Below, one piece after another: positions 17,057-25,207 of a DNA stretch of 64,000 nt. The DNA lies in contig NZ_PDCH01000011.1 in NCBI RefSeq assembly GCF_003315615.1, positions 1-64,000 on the forward strand. The letters run 5' to 3'. Each line of letters begins with the position of its first letter. The stretch's first letter is position 1. The notes below the pieces were generated by a model that saw nothing but the letters and a program-made list of their open reading frames with translations, made no database searches and was not told the DNA's origin. The DNA comes from Bifidobacterium xylocopae. Its GTDB lineage: Bacteria > Actinomycetota > Actinomycetes > Actinomycetales > Bifidobacteriaceae. Both the position numbers and the translations under genes were made by a program.

Positions 17057-19387
17057 ATGTCGGGGGTGATACGGAAAGGCGGTGTGATTGTGGGCGGTGG
17101 ATTGGAATCGGGTGACGCTCCCTTTCGGGATGCGAGCCTGGGTGTCGACGAGCGTGTGGCTGACCTTCTGGGGCGGATGAGCCTGGAGGAGAAGGTCGGA
17201 CAGGTGATGCAGCTCGATGCCCGTGGCGGTGTGCGCGAACCCATCCTGGAACGTCATGTGGGTTCCCTTTTGCATGCGTCCGCCGGCAGCTTGCGGCAAG
17301 CCCATGAGCTTGTTGGACGAACCCGTCTGCGCATTCCGCTGATCATCGGTGACGATTGCATCCACGGTCACTCCTTCTTCGAAGGGGCCACGATCTATCC
17401 GGTCCAACTGGGCATGGCCAGCAGTTTCGACACGGCTTTGGTGGAGCGCATGGCGCGTGCCACGGCCGAGGAGGTCTCCACCACAGGCATCCACTGGACT
17501 TTCTCCCCCGTCCTGTGTGTCGCACGTGACACGCGTTGGGGGCGCGTGGATGAGACCTTCGGGGAGGACCCGTATGTGATTGGCGAAATGGCTTCCGCCA
17601 TGGTTCGCGGCTATCAGGGCGGTTCGGCCCTGGAGGGGAGTCTGCCCAAGGACGCGATTCTGGCCACGGCCAAGCACTTCGCCGGCTATTCGGAGACCCA
17701 GGGCGGTCGTGACGCTTCCGAGGCCGACCTGTCCCATCGTAAGCTGCGCTCCTGGTTCCTACCACCGTTCGAACGCATGGCCAAGGAGGGTTGTGCTTCC
17801 TTCATGATGGGTTATCAGTCCATTGACGGACTCCCGGTCACGATCAATGGCTGGTTGCTCAACGACGTCCTGCGCGGCGAGTGGGGCTACCGGGGAACAT
17901 TGGTCACAGACTGGGACAATGTGGGGCGCATGGTCTGGGAACAAAAGGTGCAGCCCGACTATTCGCACGCCGCCGCTGCCGCGGTCAAGGCCGGCAATGA
18001 TCTAATCATGACAACGCCGGACTTCTACCAGGGCGCCCTGGACGCGATCAGGCAGGGTCTGCTGGAGGAAACTGAATTGGACGGCCCAGTGCGCAGGGTC
18101 CTGGCTTTGAAATTCCGTCTGGGTCTGTTCGAGGACCCCCGCCTTCCAGACCTGGAACGGCAGCGCGTTGTCGTGGGTTCCCGGGAACATCAGGAACTCA
18201 ATCTTCAGGCGGCACGCGAATCGGTGGTCCTGTTGAGGAACGATGGCCTCCTGCCCCTGCCCGCTGATCGTGGCGGCTCCATTGCCTTGAGAGATGGGGG
18301 CCGTCGCATCGCGGTCGTTGGACCCCTGGCTGATGATGCGCAGACTCAGCTGGGCGACTGGGCCGGTGGTTCAGGCCAGTGCGACTGGATCGACAGCCAG
18401 CCGCGTGAGATGATTACCACCATCCTTGACGGCCTGCGTCAGCAGGTCCCGCAGGACTGGCATGTTGACTATGCCCAGGGCGCCAGTATCCTGCGCTTGG
18501 TCGACGATCCAGAGGGGCCCACCTATCCTGACGGCCAGCCCCGCCCCAGAATCGCGGCTCCCGCTTCAGCCGACCCGGACCTGATCGCCGAGGCTGTGCG
18601 CACCGCAGAGCAGGCCGATTATGTGGTGGCGGTCGTCGGAGACGTCATCCAGCTGGTGGGTGAAGGGCGGTCCACGGCCACCCTCGAGCTGTATGGCGAT
18701 CAGAAGGAACTGCTGGACGCACTTGCGCGGACAGGCAAGCCAATGGTCGTGGTACTGATGTCGTCCAAACCGTTGATTCTGCCATCCAGCGCCCTGGGCG
18801 CCAAGGCCATACTTTGGCAGCCCAGCCCCGGCATGAAAGGCGGCCGGGCACTGGCGGAGATCATGCTCGGCCAGACTGAGCCCTCGGGCCGTCTGCCCAT
18901 TACCTTCCCTCGGCACGCAGGCCAGTTGCCCGTCTACTACAACCAGATTCGCGGCCAGCATGGCAACCGCTATGCCGATCTGACCCAGGACCCGCTCTGG
19001 GCCTTCGGTGAGGGGTTGGCCTATACGACCTTCTCCTACGGGCAACCGGTGTTAGAAGGGCCGTCACGGTTGAGAGAAGGGGACAGCCTGACACTGAGTG
19101 TGCAGGTTTCCAATACCGGTGAACGATTCGGCACCGAGCTGGTCCAGCTTTATATCAGTGATATAGTCACTTCGGTCTCCTGGGCGGACCGCGAACTCAA
19201 AGCTTTCCGTAGGGTGGACCTGGCGCCCGGACAGACTAGGTCCGTCCGTTTCGAACTGCCGGTCTCCAAGTGCTCCCTGGTGGATGCGGACGGCAGGCGT
19301 GTCGTCGAGCCCGGCGAATTCACGGCCTTTGTGGGTCACTCCTCCCGTCTGGAGGACCTGCATGCGGTGAATTTCACTGTGTGTTGA
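17057..19387 (+). CDS. GH3 beta-glucosidase 1
   Basis: A 776-residue cytoplasmic GH3 enzyme. The N-terminal barrel (MSLEEKVGQVMQLD, KHFAGYSETQGGRD) carries the nucleophile Asp285 in LVTDWDN. The alpha/beta sandwich (ESVVLLRNDGLLPL, AVVGPLADD, VVAVVGDVIQLVGEGRS) and a fibronectin-III-like C-terminal domain (VQVSNTGERFGTELVQLYI) complete the usual three-domain order. It releases terminal glucose, or possibly xylose, from beta-linked oligosaccharides. The start is uncertain: ATG 17057 has a weak ribosome site, while GGAAAGG at 17073-17079 would serve GTG 17090. It is 26 bases behind GH42, in the same operon, and convergent with the second TetR. Confidence 0.92.
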   Translation: MSGVIRKGGVIVGGGLESGDAPFRDASLGVDERVADLLGRMSLEEKVGQVMQLDARGGVREPILERHVGSLLHASAGSLRQAHELVGRTRLRIPLIIGDDCIHGHSFFEGATIYPVQLGMASSFDTALVERMARATAEEVSTTGIHWTFSPVLCVARDTRWGRVDETFGEDPYVIGEMASAMVRGYQGGSALEGSLPKDAILATAKHFAGYSETQGGRDASEADLSHRKLRSWFLPPFERMAKEGCASFMMGYQSIDGLPVTINGWLLNDVLRGEWGYRGTLVTDWDNVGRMVWEQKVQPDYSHAAAAAVKAGNDLIMTTPDFYQGALDAIRQGLLEETELDGPVRRVLALKFRLGLFEDPRLPDLERQRVVVGSREHQELNLQAARESVVLLRNDGLLPLPADRGGSIALRDGGRRIAVVGPLADDAQTQLGDWAGGSGQCDWIDSQPREMITTILDGLRQQVPQDWHVDYAQGASILRLVDDPEGPTYPDGQPRPRIAAPASADPDLIAEAVRTAEQADYVVAVVGDVIQLVGEGRSTATLELYGDQKELLDALARTGKPMVVVLMSSKPLILPSSALGAKAILWQPSPGMKGGRALAEIMLGQTEPSGRLPITFPRHAGQLPVYYNQIRGQHGNRYADLTQDPLWAFGEGLAYTTFSYGQPVLEGPSRLREGDSLTLSVQVSNTGERFGTELVQLYISDIVTSVSWADRELKAFRRVDLAPGQTRSVRFELPVSKCSLVDADGRRVVEPGEFTAFVGHSSRLEDLHAVNFTVC

Positions 19388-19418
19388 AGAATACCCTTGA
19401 CCTGCCTGCCTCTGCTGA

Positions 19419-20048
19419 TTAGCGGTAGCCGCTCCAGAGGGGGAGGGGCATGAGTGCGTCCTCGCACTCGGACCACATGGCCCGAAGATCCTGGCCCGGG
19501 GTGCGCAGCCAGCGCAGCTGCAGGCCGTCCATGGCGCTGAACCCGGTGCGTAGCACCGGTTCCGCCCGGACGCCGTCGGGCAGGGACCAGCGTACGTTCA
19601 AGGCGGTGTCGATGATGGAGCGTTCCCGACGCTGGAAGTAGGTGTGGGCCGGGTGGGCCGGGTCGAGGGCCTCGGCTGACAGGGTGGAGAACATCTGCAC
19701 CAGGAGGGGGCGGCGGGCGTTCAGTGCCACGGTCCGCCTCCACAGGTGCGCGATCAGGGGGCGGGGCTGGTCCAGGCATTCGCCGATGAGGCGGCGGGAC
19801 TCACCGTCGTACATGTCGTTCAGGACCAAGTCCAGGAGGCCTTCCTTCGATCCGGCGTGATGGAGGACACCGGCCTTGGTCATGCCGACCTGATCGGCTA
19901 TGGATTGCAGGCTGGTGCCGTAGTATCCCCGCTGGCCGAAGCCTCGGATGGCTGCCTGGGCAATCGCCTGGCGGGAGCCGGGGCCATCGTGCGCATCGGC
20001 CCTGACGCCGGGCAGACCGGGTCCGGCGGCGTTGTGCTTCGTGGCCAT
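19419..20048 (-). CDS. TetR-family regulator 2 of the glycoside locus
   Basis: A 209-residue TetR protein with a normal helix-turn-helix (AIRGFGQRGYYGTSLQSIADQVGMTKAGVLHHAGSKEGLL in segments). Its C-terminal AMDGLQLRWLR and LPLWSGYR match the end of regulator 1 at 11081-11698, so the pair arose by duplication. ATG 20048 has AAAGGAC upstream and fits the family start; upstream in-frame codons to 20378 look non-coding. It is divergent from the second GH3 gene, with a perfect 12-bp palindrome in between, and probably represses that gene and itself. Confidence 0.85.
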   Translation of the reverse strand: MATKHNAAGPGLPGVRADAHDGPGSRQAIAQAAIRGFGQRGYYGTSLQSIADQVGMTKAGVLHHAGSKEGLLDLVLNDMYDGESRRLIGECLDQPRPLIAHLWRRTVALNARRPLLVQMFSTLSAEALDPAHPAHTYFQRRERSIIDTALNVRWSLPDGVRAEPVLRTGFSAMDGLQLRWLRTPGQDLRAMWSECEDALMPLPLWSGYR

Positions 20049-20179
20049 CGCCTGTCCTTTCGCTGTTCCGCTGTCTAGCAGTCTACCCCAGTCGGCTGCC
20101 GACCGTTCGGTAAGGATTGGAGGAGATGGCGATGTGGTCGTCCGTCTTGCCCGGCGGCAAGCTGTCATGATAGAGTGCT

Positions 20180-20191
20180 TACCAATTGGTA
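20180..20191. promoter_or_regulatory. Operator-like palindrome upstream of GH3 gene 2
   Basis: TACCAATTGGTA is a perfect 12-bp palindrome in the 165-bp divergent region between TetR 2 and the second GH3 gene, 23 bases before ATG 20214. The flank TTGGTAGGTATC shares most bases with the right arm of the TetR 1 operator. Binding by TetR 2 is inferred from position. Confidence 0.55.
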
Positions 20192-20213
20192 GGTATCTCA
20201 CGGCAAAGGAGCG

Positions 20214-22496
20214 ATGATGAGCGATAGGCAAGCGGACAAGGACCAGCCCAACCCCCCACAGGCCGGCGAACTCACCCTGGAGGAGCGGGCCAGCATGACT
20301 TCGGGCGGCGACGCCTGGCACCTGCAAGGCATCCGGTCCAAGGGCATCCCCGGCTATATGATCACCGACGGACCCCATGGGCTTCGCAAGACCGCGGCCA
20401 CCACGGGAGCGGTAGACCTCAACGAGTCCGTGCCCGCCACTTGCTTCCCGCCCGCCGCCGGACTCTCATCCTCCTGGAACCCGGAGCTGGTCGAGGAGGT
20501 GGGCCGCGCCATGGGCGAGGAATGCATCCAAGAGCAGGTGGCCGTCATACTGGGCCCGGGCGTCAACATCAAGCGCAACCCCCTGGGCGGGCGCTGCTTC
20601 GAGTTCTGGTCCGAGGACCCCTTCCTGGCCGGGCATGAGGCGGTGGGCATCATCTCCGGCGTACAGTCGCGGGGTGTGGGCACCTCGCTCAAGCATTTCG
20701 CGGTCAACAACCAGGAGACCGACCGGCTGCGCATCTCCGCCCGCGTGGGCCAGCGGGCCCTGCGCGAGATCTACCTTCCGGCCTTCGAATACATCGTCAA
20801 GACCGCCCAGCCATGGACCATGATGTGCGCATACAACCAGGTCAACGGGGTGCATGCGGCCCAGGACAGCTGGCTGCTGACCGACGTACTGCGCAAGGAG
20901 TGGGGATTCAAGGGCATCGTCATGAGCGACTGGGGTGCCGACCACGACCGTGTGGCCTCCCTGCAGGCCGGGCTCAACCTGGAGATGCCGCCCTCAGGCA
21001 CCGACGACCAGGTTGTGCAGGCCGTGCGGGACGGGCGGTTGGAGGCATCCCAGCTCGATGACATGGCTCAAGGCATGATTGACCTGGCCGCCAAGGCCAC
21101 GCCCGCCATGGAGCGGTCCGGCTACCGCTACGATGTGGACGCCCACCGGGAGGTCGCCCGCCAGGCCGCCCGCGAGTCGGTGGTCCTGCTCAAGAACGAC
21201 GGTGGTCTGCTGCCGCTCGCCAAGGACGGCTCCATCGCGGTCATCGGCGAGTTCGCCCGCACTCCGCGCTACCAGGGTGGCGGCTCCTCCCACATCACCC
21301 CCACGGCACTGTCCTCCTTCCTGGACGCCGCCGGCGAGCGCGGCGTTGACGTGGACTTCGCCCCCGGTTTCACCCTGGACGACCAACCGCAAAGCCCGGA
21401 TATGACCCAGGAGGCCGTGGAGGCCGCCGGCCGCGCCGATTCCGTGCTCATGTTCCTGGGCCTGCCCGAGCAGGAGGAGTCCGAGGGCATGGACCGCACC
21501 AGCCTGGACCTGCCGGCCAAGCAGCTGGATTTGCTCCGGGCCGTGGCGCAGGCCAACCCGCATGTGGCCGTTATCCTCTCCAATGGTTCCGTGGTTTCGC
21601 TCGCCCCCTGGCGGGACAAGGCGCAGGCGATCATGGAGGGCTGGCTGCTGGGCCAGGAAGGCGGCCGGGCGCTGGCCGACCTGATCTTCGGCGATGTCAG
21701 CCCCTCCGGCAAGCTGGCGCAGACCATCCCCATGGACCTCGACGACGACCCGACCATGCTCAACTGGCCGGGCGAGGAGGGCCATGTGGACTACGGCGAG
21801 GGTGTGTACGTGGGCTACCGCTACTATGACTCCTTCCGCAAGCCGGTGGCCTACCCCTTCGGATTCGGCATGTCATACGCCGACTTCGAACTCTCGGATG
21901 TGAGTGTGCGGGTGGGGGAGGGCAACACCGCCACAGTCACTGCCCGCGTAACCAACACCTCCGACGTGGACGGTGCCGAGACCGTCCAGGTCTATGTCGC
22001 GCCCGGCGCGGCCAAGGTGGCCCGGCCCAGCCACGAGCTCAAGGGCTTCGCCAAGGTCTTTCTCAAGGCCGGGGAGAGCTGCGAGGTCCGTATCGCTTTG
22101 GATGCGCGTGCCTTCGCTTACTGGTCCGAGGCCTACGACGGCTGGCGGGTCGAGGCGGGCGATTACGAGGTGCAGGTGGGTGTCTCAAGCCGGGACATCG
22201 CGGCGACCGTGAGTGTCGGCTTGCCTGGGGACGGCCGGAGCCTGCCCCTGAGCGAATGGTCGACCATGGATGAGTGGCGCAGCGATCCGGTCGGCAGCCG
22301 GATAGTTGAGCGGATGGAGGCCGAAGGCGAGGCGGGCCGGTTGCCTGTCCTGCCCACGGACAACAGCATGGCCACCATGTTCATGGCGGCCATGCCCATC
22401 AATTCGTTCTCCGTGCTGATGGGGAAGGACGGCTCAACGCTGACCCGCTATCTGCTCGACCAATACAGGCAAGTCCCACAGACCGGTGGCCGGTGA
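20214..22496 (+). CDS. GH3 beta-glucosidase 2
   Basis: A 760-residue GH3 enzyme of the same three-domain plan as the preceding one but clearly a different branch (MTSGGDAWHLQGI, TDGPHGLRK at the start of the barrel). The nucleophile is Asp239 in VMSDWGAD. The sandwich domain (VVLLKNDGGLLPLAK) and an FnIII-like domain (TNTSDVDGAETVQVYV) follow, then a tail of about 100 residues with a Met-rich stretch. The opening resembles bifidobacterial beta-glucosidases acting on gentiobiose, cellobiose or plant glucosides. AAAGGAG at 20205-20211 favours the second ATG, at 20217. It is probably under its own TetR control, separate from the upstream hydrolases. Confidence 0.92.
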   Translation: MMSDRQADKDQPNPPQAGELTLEERASMTSGGDAWHLQGIRSKGIPGYMITDGPHGLRKTAATTGAVDLNESVPATCFPPAAGLSSSWNPELVEEVGRAMGEECIQEQVAVILGPGVNIKRNPLGGRCFEFWSEDPFLAGHEAVGIISGVQSRGVGTSLKHFAVNNQETDRLRISARVGQRALREIYLPAFEYIVKTAQPWTMMCAYNQVNGVHAAQDSWLLTDVLRKEWGFKGIVMSDWGADHDRVASLQAGLNLEMPPSGTDDQVVQAVRDGRLEASQLDDMAQGMIDLAAKATPAMERSGYRYDVDAHREVARQAARESVVLLKNDGGLLPLAKDGSIAVIGEFARTPRYQGGGSSHITPTALSSFLDAAGERGVDVDFAPGFTLDDQPQSPDMTQEAVEAAGRADSVLMFLGLPEQEESEGMDRTSLDLPAKQLDLLRAVAQANPHVAVILSNGSVVSLAPWRDKAQAIMEGWLLGQEGGRALADLIFGDVSPSGKLAQTIPMDLDDDPTMLNWPGEEGHVDYGEGVYVGYRYYDSFRKPVAYPFGFGMSYADFELSDVSVRVGEGNTATVTARVTNTSDVDGAETVQVYVAPGAAKVARPSHELKGFAKVFLKAGESCEVRIALDARAFAYWSEAYDGWRVEAGDYEVQVGVSSRDIAATVSVGLPGDGRSLPLSEWSTMDEWRSDPVGSRIVERMEAEGEAGRLPVLPTDNSMATMFMAAMPINSFSVLMGKDGSTLTRYLLDQYRQVPQTGGR

Positions 22497-22512
22497 GGGC
22501 CGTCCGGCTTCG

Positions 22513-22543
22513 CCCCGCCCACACGAAATGCGACGGGGCGGGG
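22513..22543 (+). terminator. Terminator-like hairpin after GH3 gene 2
   Basis: CCCCGCCC (22513-22520) pairs with GGGCGGGG (22536-22543) across a 15-base loop, just downstream of the GH3 stop. No T-tract follows, so efficiency is uncertain. Confidence 0.5.
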
Positions 22544-22619
22544 TCGGGTTACCCTGATAGGGCAGTATGAGTCCGCGCCGACGGGGCCGTCGGCGGTGAG
22601 CAGGGAAGGCCTCAGCAAC

Positions 22620-23627
22620 ATGGCATATGTGACCATCCGCGATGTGGCGCGTCGGGCCAAGGTCTCGACAGCGGCCGTATCGCAGATCCTGCACGACAAA
22701 GGCCGTTTCTCCCAACGGACCAAGCAGGCCGTGCACCAGGCCGTCCAGGAGCTCGGCTACATCCCTGATTCGCGCGCCCAGGCCATGCGTACCGACCGTA
22801 CCGGCATGCTGGGCCTGTTGGTGCCCGATCTGCGCAATCCCTACTTCGCCGATCTCGTTTCGTCGATGGAGGCCATGCTCTACGAGCGGGGGGTCGGCGC
22901 GCTGATCGGCACTTCCGCTGAATCCGCTGTCCGCCAGGATGCTTTCATCGAGCGCATCCTGGGGCAGCGGATAGACGGGGTGATCGCCGTGCCCCATGGC
23001 GGGGATTCCACCGGAATCGAGACCTTGGTCCAACGGGGGCTTCCACTGGTGTTCGTGGACCGCAGGGTGCTTGGCATGGATGATGTGCCATACGTGGTCT
23101 CCGACCCATATCCGGGCCTGCGTGATGCGCTCGAACTGCTGCACCGGTACGGCCACCGCAAAGTCGCCTACCTCGCTCACCCCTCACTGGGCTCCTTCTC
23201 GGTCGACGAACGCACCAGGGCTTTCCGGGAACTGGCGCCTGGCTACGTCGGTGAGCGCGACAGCGCGGTCTTCGTCTGCGACGACAGCGCGGACTCGCGG
23301 CGCCGAGCCCTGGATGCTGTGCTGGAATTCGGCGCCAGCGCGATTATATTCGCCTACTCGCCAGACGCGATAACCTTGATCAGCCTCCTTCGGGGGCGCG
23401 GATTGGAGATAGGCGCTGACCTTTCACTGGTGTCCTTCGACGACATCGACGCCTTCCAGCTGCTCACGCCACAGGTCTCGGTCATATCCCAACAGGCTGA
23501 TCTGATGGGCCGCCGGGGCGTCCAGATGCTTTTGGACCGGATCGAATCGGGGCTGGCCCAGGGAGGGGAACCGGTTTCGATACCCACCACGTTCCTGGCA
23601 AGGGGGTCCGTGGGGCCGGCTCGTTGA
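22620..23627 (+). CDS. LacI-family regulator, probably of the ribokinase gene
   Basis: A 335-residue LacI repressor. The helix-turn-helix and hinge are intact (VTIRDVARRAKVSTAAVSQIL, GYIPDSRAQAMRT), followed by the periplasmic-binding-protein-like effector domain (GLLVPDLRNPYFADL, IDGVIAVPHGG, FDDIDAFQLLTP). ATG 22620 sits at the usual family start, with GGGAAGG upstream; GTG 22596 is possible. A ribokinase with a LacI-type operator follows 270 bases later, so a ribose-type or nucleoside-sugar effector is inferred. It could also act on GH3 gene 2 upstream. Confidence 0.85.
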   Translation: MAYVTIRDVARRAKVSTAAVSQILHDKGRFSQRTKQAVHQAVQELGYIPDSRAQAMRTDRTGMLGLLVPDLRNPYFADLVSSMEAMLYERGVGALIGTSAESAVRQDAFIERILGQRIDGVIAVPHGGDSTGIETLVQRGLPLVFVDRRVLGMDDVPYVVSDPYPGLRDALELLHRYGHRKVAYLAHPSLGSFSVDERTRAFRELAPGYVGERDSAVFVCDDSADSRRRALDAVLEFGASAIIFAYSPDAITLISLLRGRGLEIGADLSLVSFDDIDAFQLLTPQVSVISQQADLMGRRGVQMLLDRIESGLAQGGEPVSIPTTFLARGSVGPAR

Positions 23628-23700
23628 GGCGGGCGGCCGTTGGCCGGCGGAAGGTGGCAACGGTTTACGCCCGGCGTGGACTCTGCCTGCATCGTGTATG

Positions 23701-23729
23701 CTGACGAGGGCGGTAAAACGTTATATCAT
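23701..23729 (+). promoter_or_regulatory. Ribokinase promoter with embedded LacI-type operator
   Basis: CTGACG (23701-23706) and TATCAT (23724-23729) are 17 bp apart. Between them, TAAAACGTTATA (23714-23725) is a near-palindrome with the central ACGT expected for LacI-family sites. A bound regulator would occlude the polymerase. Confidence 0.5.
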
Positions 23730-23893
23730 GAAAATGCCCATAAGCCGTTTATGCGACGGAGGCGCGTTCCAGCGTGGCGCGCGTCCCTATGGCGGGCCGG
23801 TCCAGCAGCGGACTCCCACCGACATGGACAGGGCTTAAGGTGGAGGTGGCGGCAGCCACGAAACGGTACGAACACGAAAGCGGTGCAAGGACA

Positions 23894-24886
23894 ATGCGAG
23901 GCCAGGAACTGCTCCAGACCAAAGACTTCAGCGGTGGTTCGGTCGTCATTTTCGGCTCGATGAACGCCGACTACACGGTGACGACCAAGCGTCTGCCGGC
24001 CGGAGGCGAGACCGTGATGGGCGGTCCGTTGACCATTCTGCCCGGAGGCAAATCCTCCAACCAGGCGGCGGCAGTGGCCCATCTGGGCGCCGGCGTGCGG
24101 ATGCTCGGCAAGCTCGGCACCGACGCAAACGGCGATTTCCTGCAGGCGCAGCTCATCGGGGCCGGTGTGGACATGAGCGGGGTTGCCCGCTGGGATGGCC
24201 CCTCCGGTGCCACGGTCATCACGGTGGATGAGTGCGGTGAGAATACGATCGTGCTGTCCGCGGGCGCCAACGAACATGCCGACCTGGACTATGTCGAATC
24301 CGTCAAGGACCAACTGACCGCCGGGTCGGTGTTGGGCCTGTGCCTGGAGAGCCCGATGGAAGCGGTCACCCGCGCGGCGATGATCGCCCACCAGGCCGGT
24401 CTGACCGTCGTCCTGAACGACTCGCCCTTCCAAGGCCAGCTGCCCGCCGAGCTAATCGAGAATGTGGATCTTCTGCTGGTCAATGAGCACGAGATGTGGC
24501 AGCTGATCAAGCAGGAGGGTGACGAGACGCCGGTCCTGTCCGGGGACGGTTGGTGGCAGCGCCTGGACTGGGTGGAGATCGCATCCCGTCTCAAGACGGT
24601 GGGCTTCCGATCCGTGATCGTGACCTTGGGATCGGCCGGTTCCATGGTCCTGGAGGAAGGCTCCGCCGAACATGTGGAGGCGGTGCCGGTCAAGGCCGTG
24701 GACACCACCGGTTGCGGCGATTCCTTCATGGGGGCGGTCCTGGCGGGGCTGGCGACCGGATCATCCCTGCTGGACAGCGCCCGTATGGCCGCCTGCGTCT
24801 CCGCATATGCCGCGACGGGTCGTGGGGCCCAAGCCTCATACGGCAGCCTGGAGCAGGTGAGGGCCTACTTCGGTGCGCAGGCCTGA
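23894..24886 (+). CDS. rbsK: Ribokinase (PfkB family)
   Basis: A carbohydrate kinase transferring phosphate from ATP to ribose or a related sugar. The PfkB signatures are present: VVIFGSMNADYT, the first signature GGKSSNQAAAVAHLGAGVRMLGKLG, VLVNEHE-like DLLLVNEHEM, VIVTLGSAGS, and the second signature VDTTGCGDSFMGAVLAG with the catalytic Asp. The length from ATG 23894 (330 aa) is near normal. The start is not firm: AAGGA lies only two bases before the ATG, and the frame is open to 23774. The gene follows a LacI regulator; no ribose transporter is adjacent, so the sugar could come from nucleosides. The symbol is given by family. Confidence 0.82.
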   Translation: MRGQELLQTKDFSGGSVVIFGSMNADYTVTTKRLPAGGETVMGGPLTILPGGKSSNQAAAVAHLGAGVRMLGKLGTDANGDFLQAQLIGAGVDMSGVARWDGPSGATVITVDECGENTIVLSAGANEHADLDYVESVKDQLTAGSVLGLCLESPMEAVTRAAMIAHQAGLTVVLNDSPFQGQLPAELIENVDLLLVNEHEMWQLIKQEGDETPVLSGDGWWQRLDWVEIASRLKTVGFRSVIVTLGSAGSMVLEEGSAEHVEAVPVKAVDTTGCGDSFMGAVLAGLATGSSLLDSARMAACVSAYAATGRGAQASYGSLEQVRAYFGAQA

Positions 24887-24957
24887 GGGCCTTCGGACCC
24901 GTGCTGTCGGCGGTCGTTACGCCTGCCGGAATCGAGTGGGCTTTTGGCCGCCGTGCG

Positions 24958-24966
24958 TGTTAGTAT
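24958..24966 (+). promoter_or_regulatory. Extended -10 promoter of the ileS leader
   Basis: TG, one base, then TAGTAT (24961-24966) is an extended -10 element. It places the start of transcription near 24973, just before the T-box structure begins. No convincing -35 is seen. Confidence 0.45.
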
Positions 24967-24972
24967 GAACCG

Positions 24973-25200
24973 CACACAAGCAATGATCCGTCCATCAGCG
25001 GGGAGCTTTCGGAAGAACGATCGCCGGGTCAGCCCGGAGATTCAGTAGAACCGACGGGTGGGGTCCGCACAGCCCTGGAATCAAAATCAAGCGGTCGCTC
25101 CGCCGGGCAGGTCCGGGGGGCGGCAAGCGAGGTGGTACCGCGCAGGCGGCTGGCAGCAGCCCCTCCGTCCTCGGCAAGGCAGGAACCCAGGCTGAGGAGC
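24973..25200 (+). promoter_or_regulatory. Translational T-box riboswitch for isoleucine (ileS leader)
   Basis: The leader has an ultrashort Stem I: GATCCGT (24985-24991) pairs with ACGATC (25017-25022) with one bulge, enclosing the specifier ATC followed by A (24994-24997) and a small CTT-TCGG-AAG hairpin. The conserved T-box GGTGGTACCGCG lies at 25131-25142. Downstream, TCCTCGGC (25168-25175) can pair with GCTGAGGA (25191-25198), hiding the ileS Shine-Dalgarno. Uncharged tRNA-Ile would stabilise the anti-sequestrator and expose it. This is the known actinobacterial arrangement, with no terminator seen. Confidence 0.88.
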
Positions 25201-25207
25201 GTGTGCG

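Noticed and set aside
25131-25198. Transcription-terminating T-box
   Set aside because: No terminator with a T-tract can be drawn; the pairing instead hides the ribosome site, so translational control is favoured.
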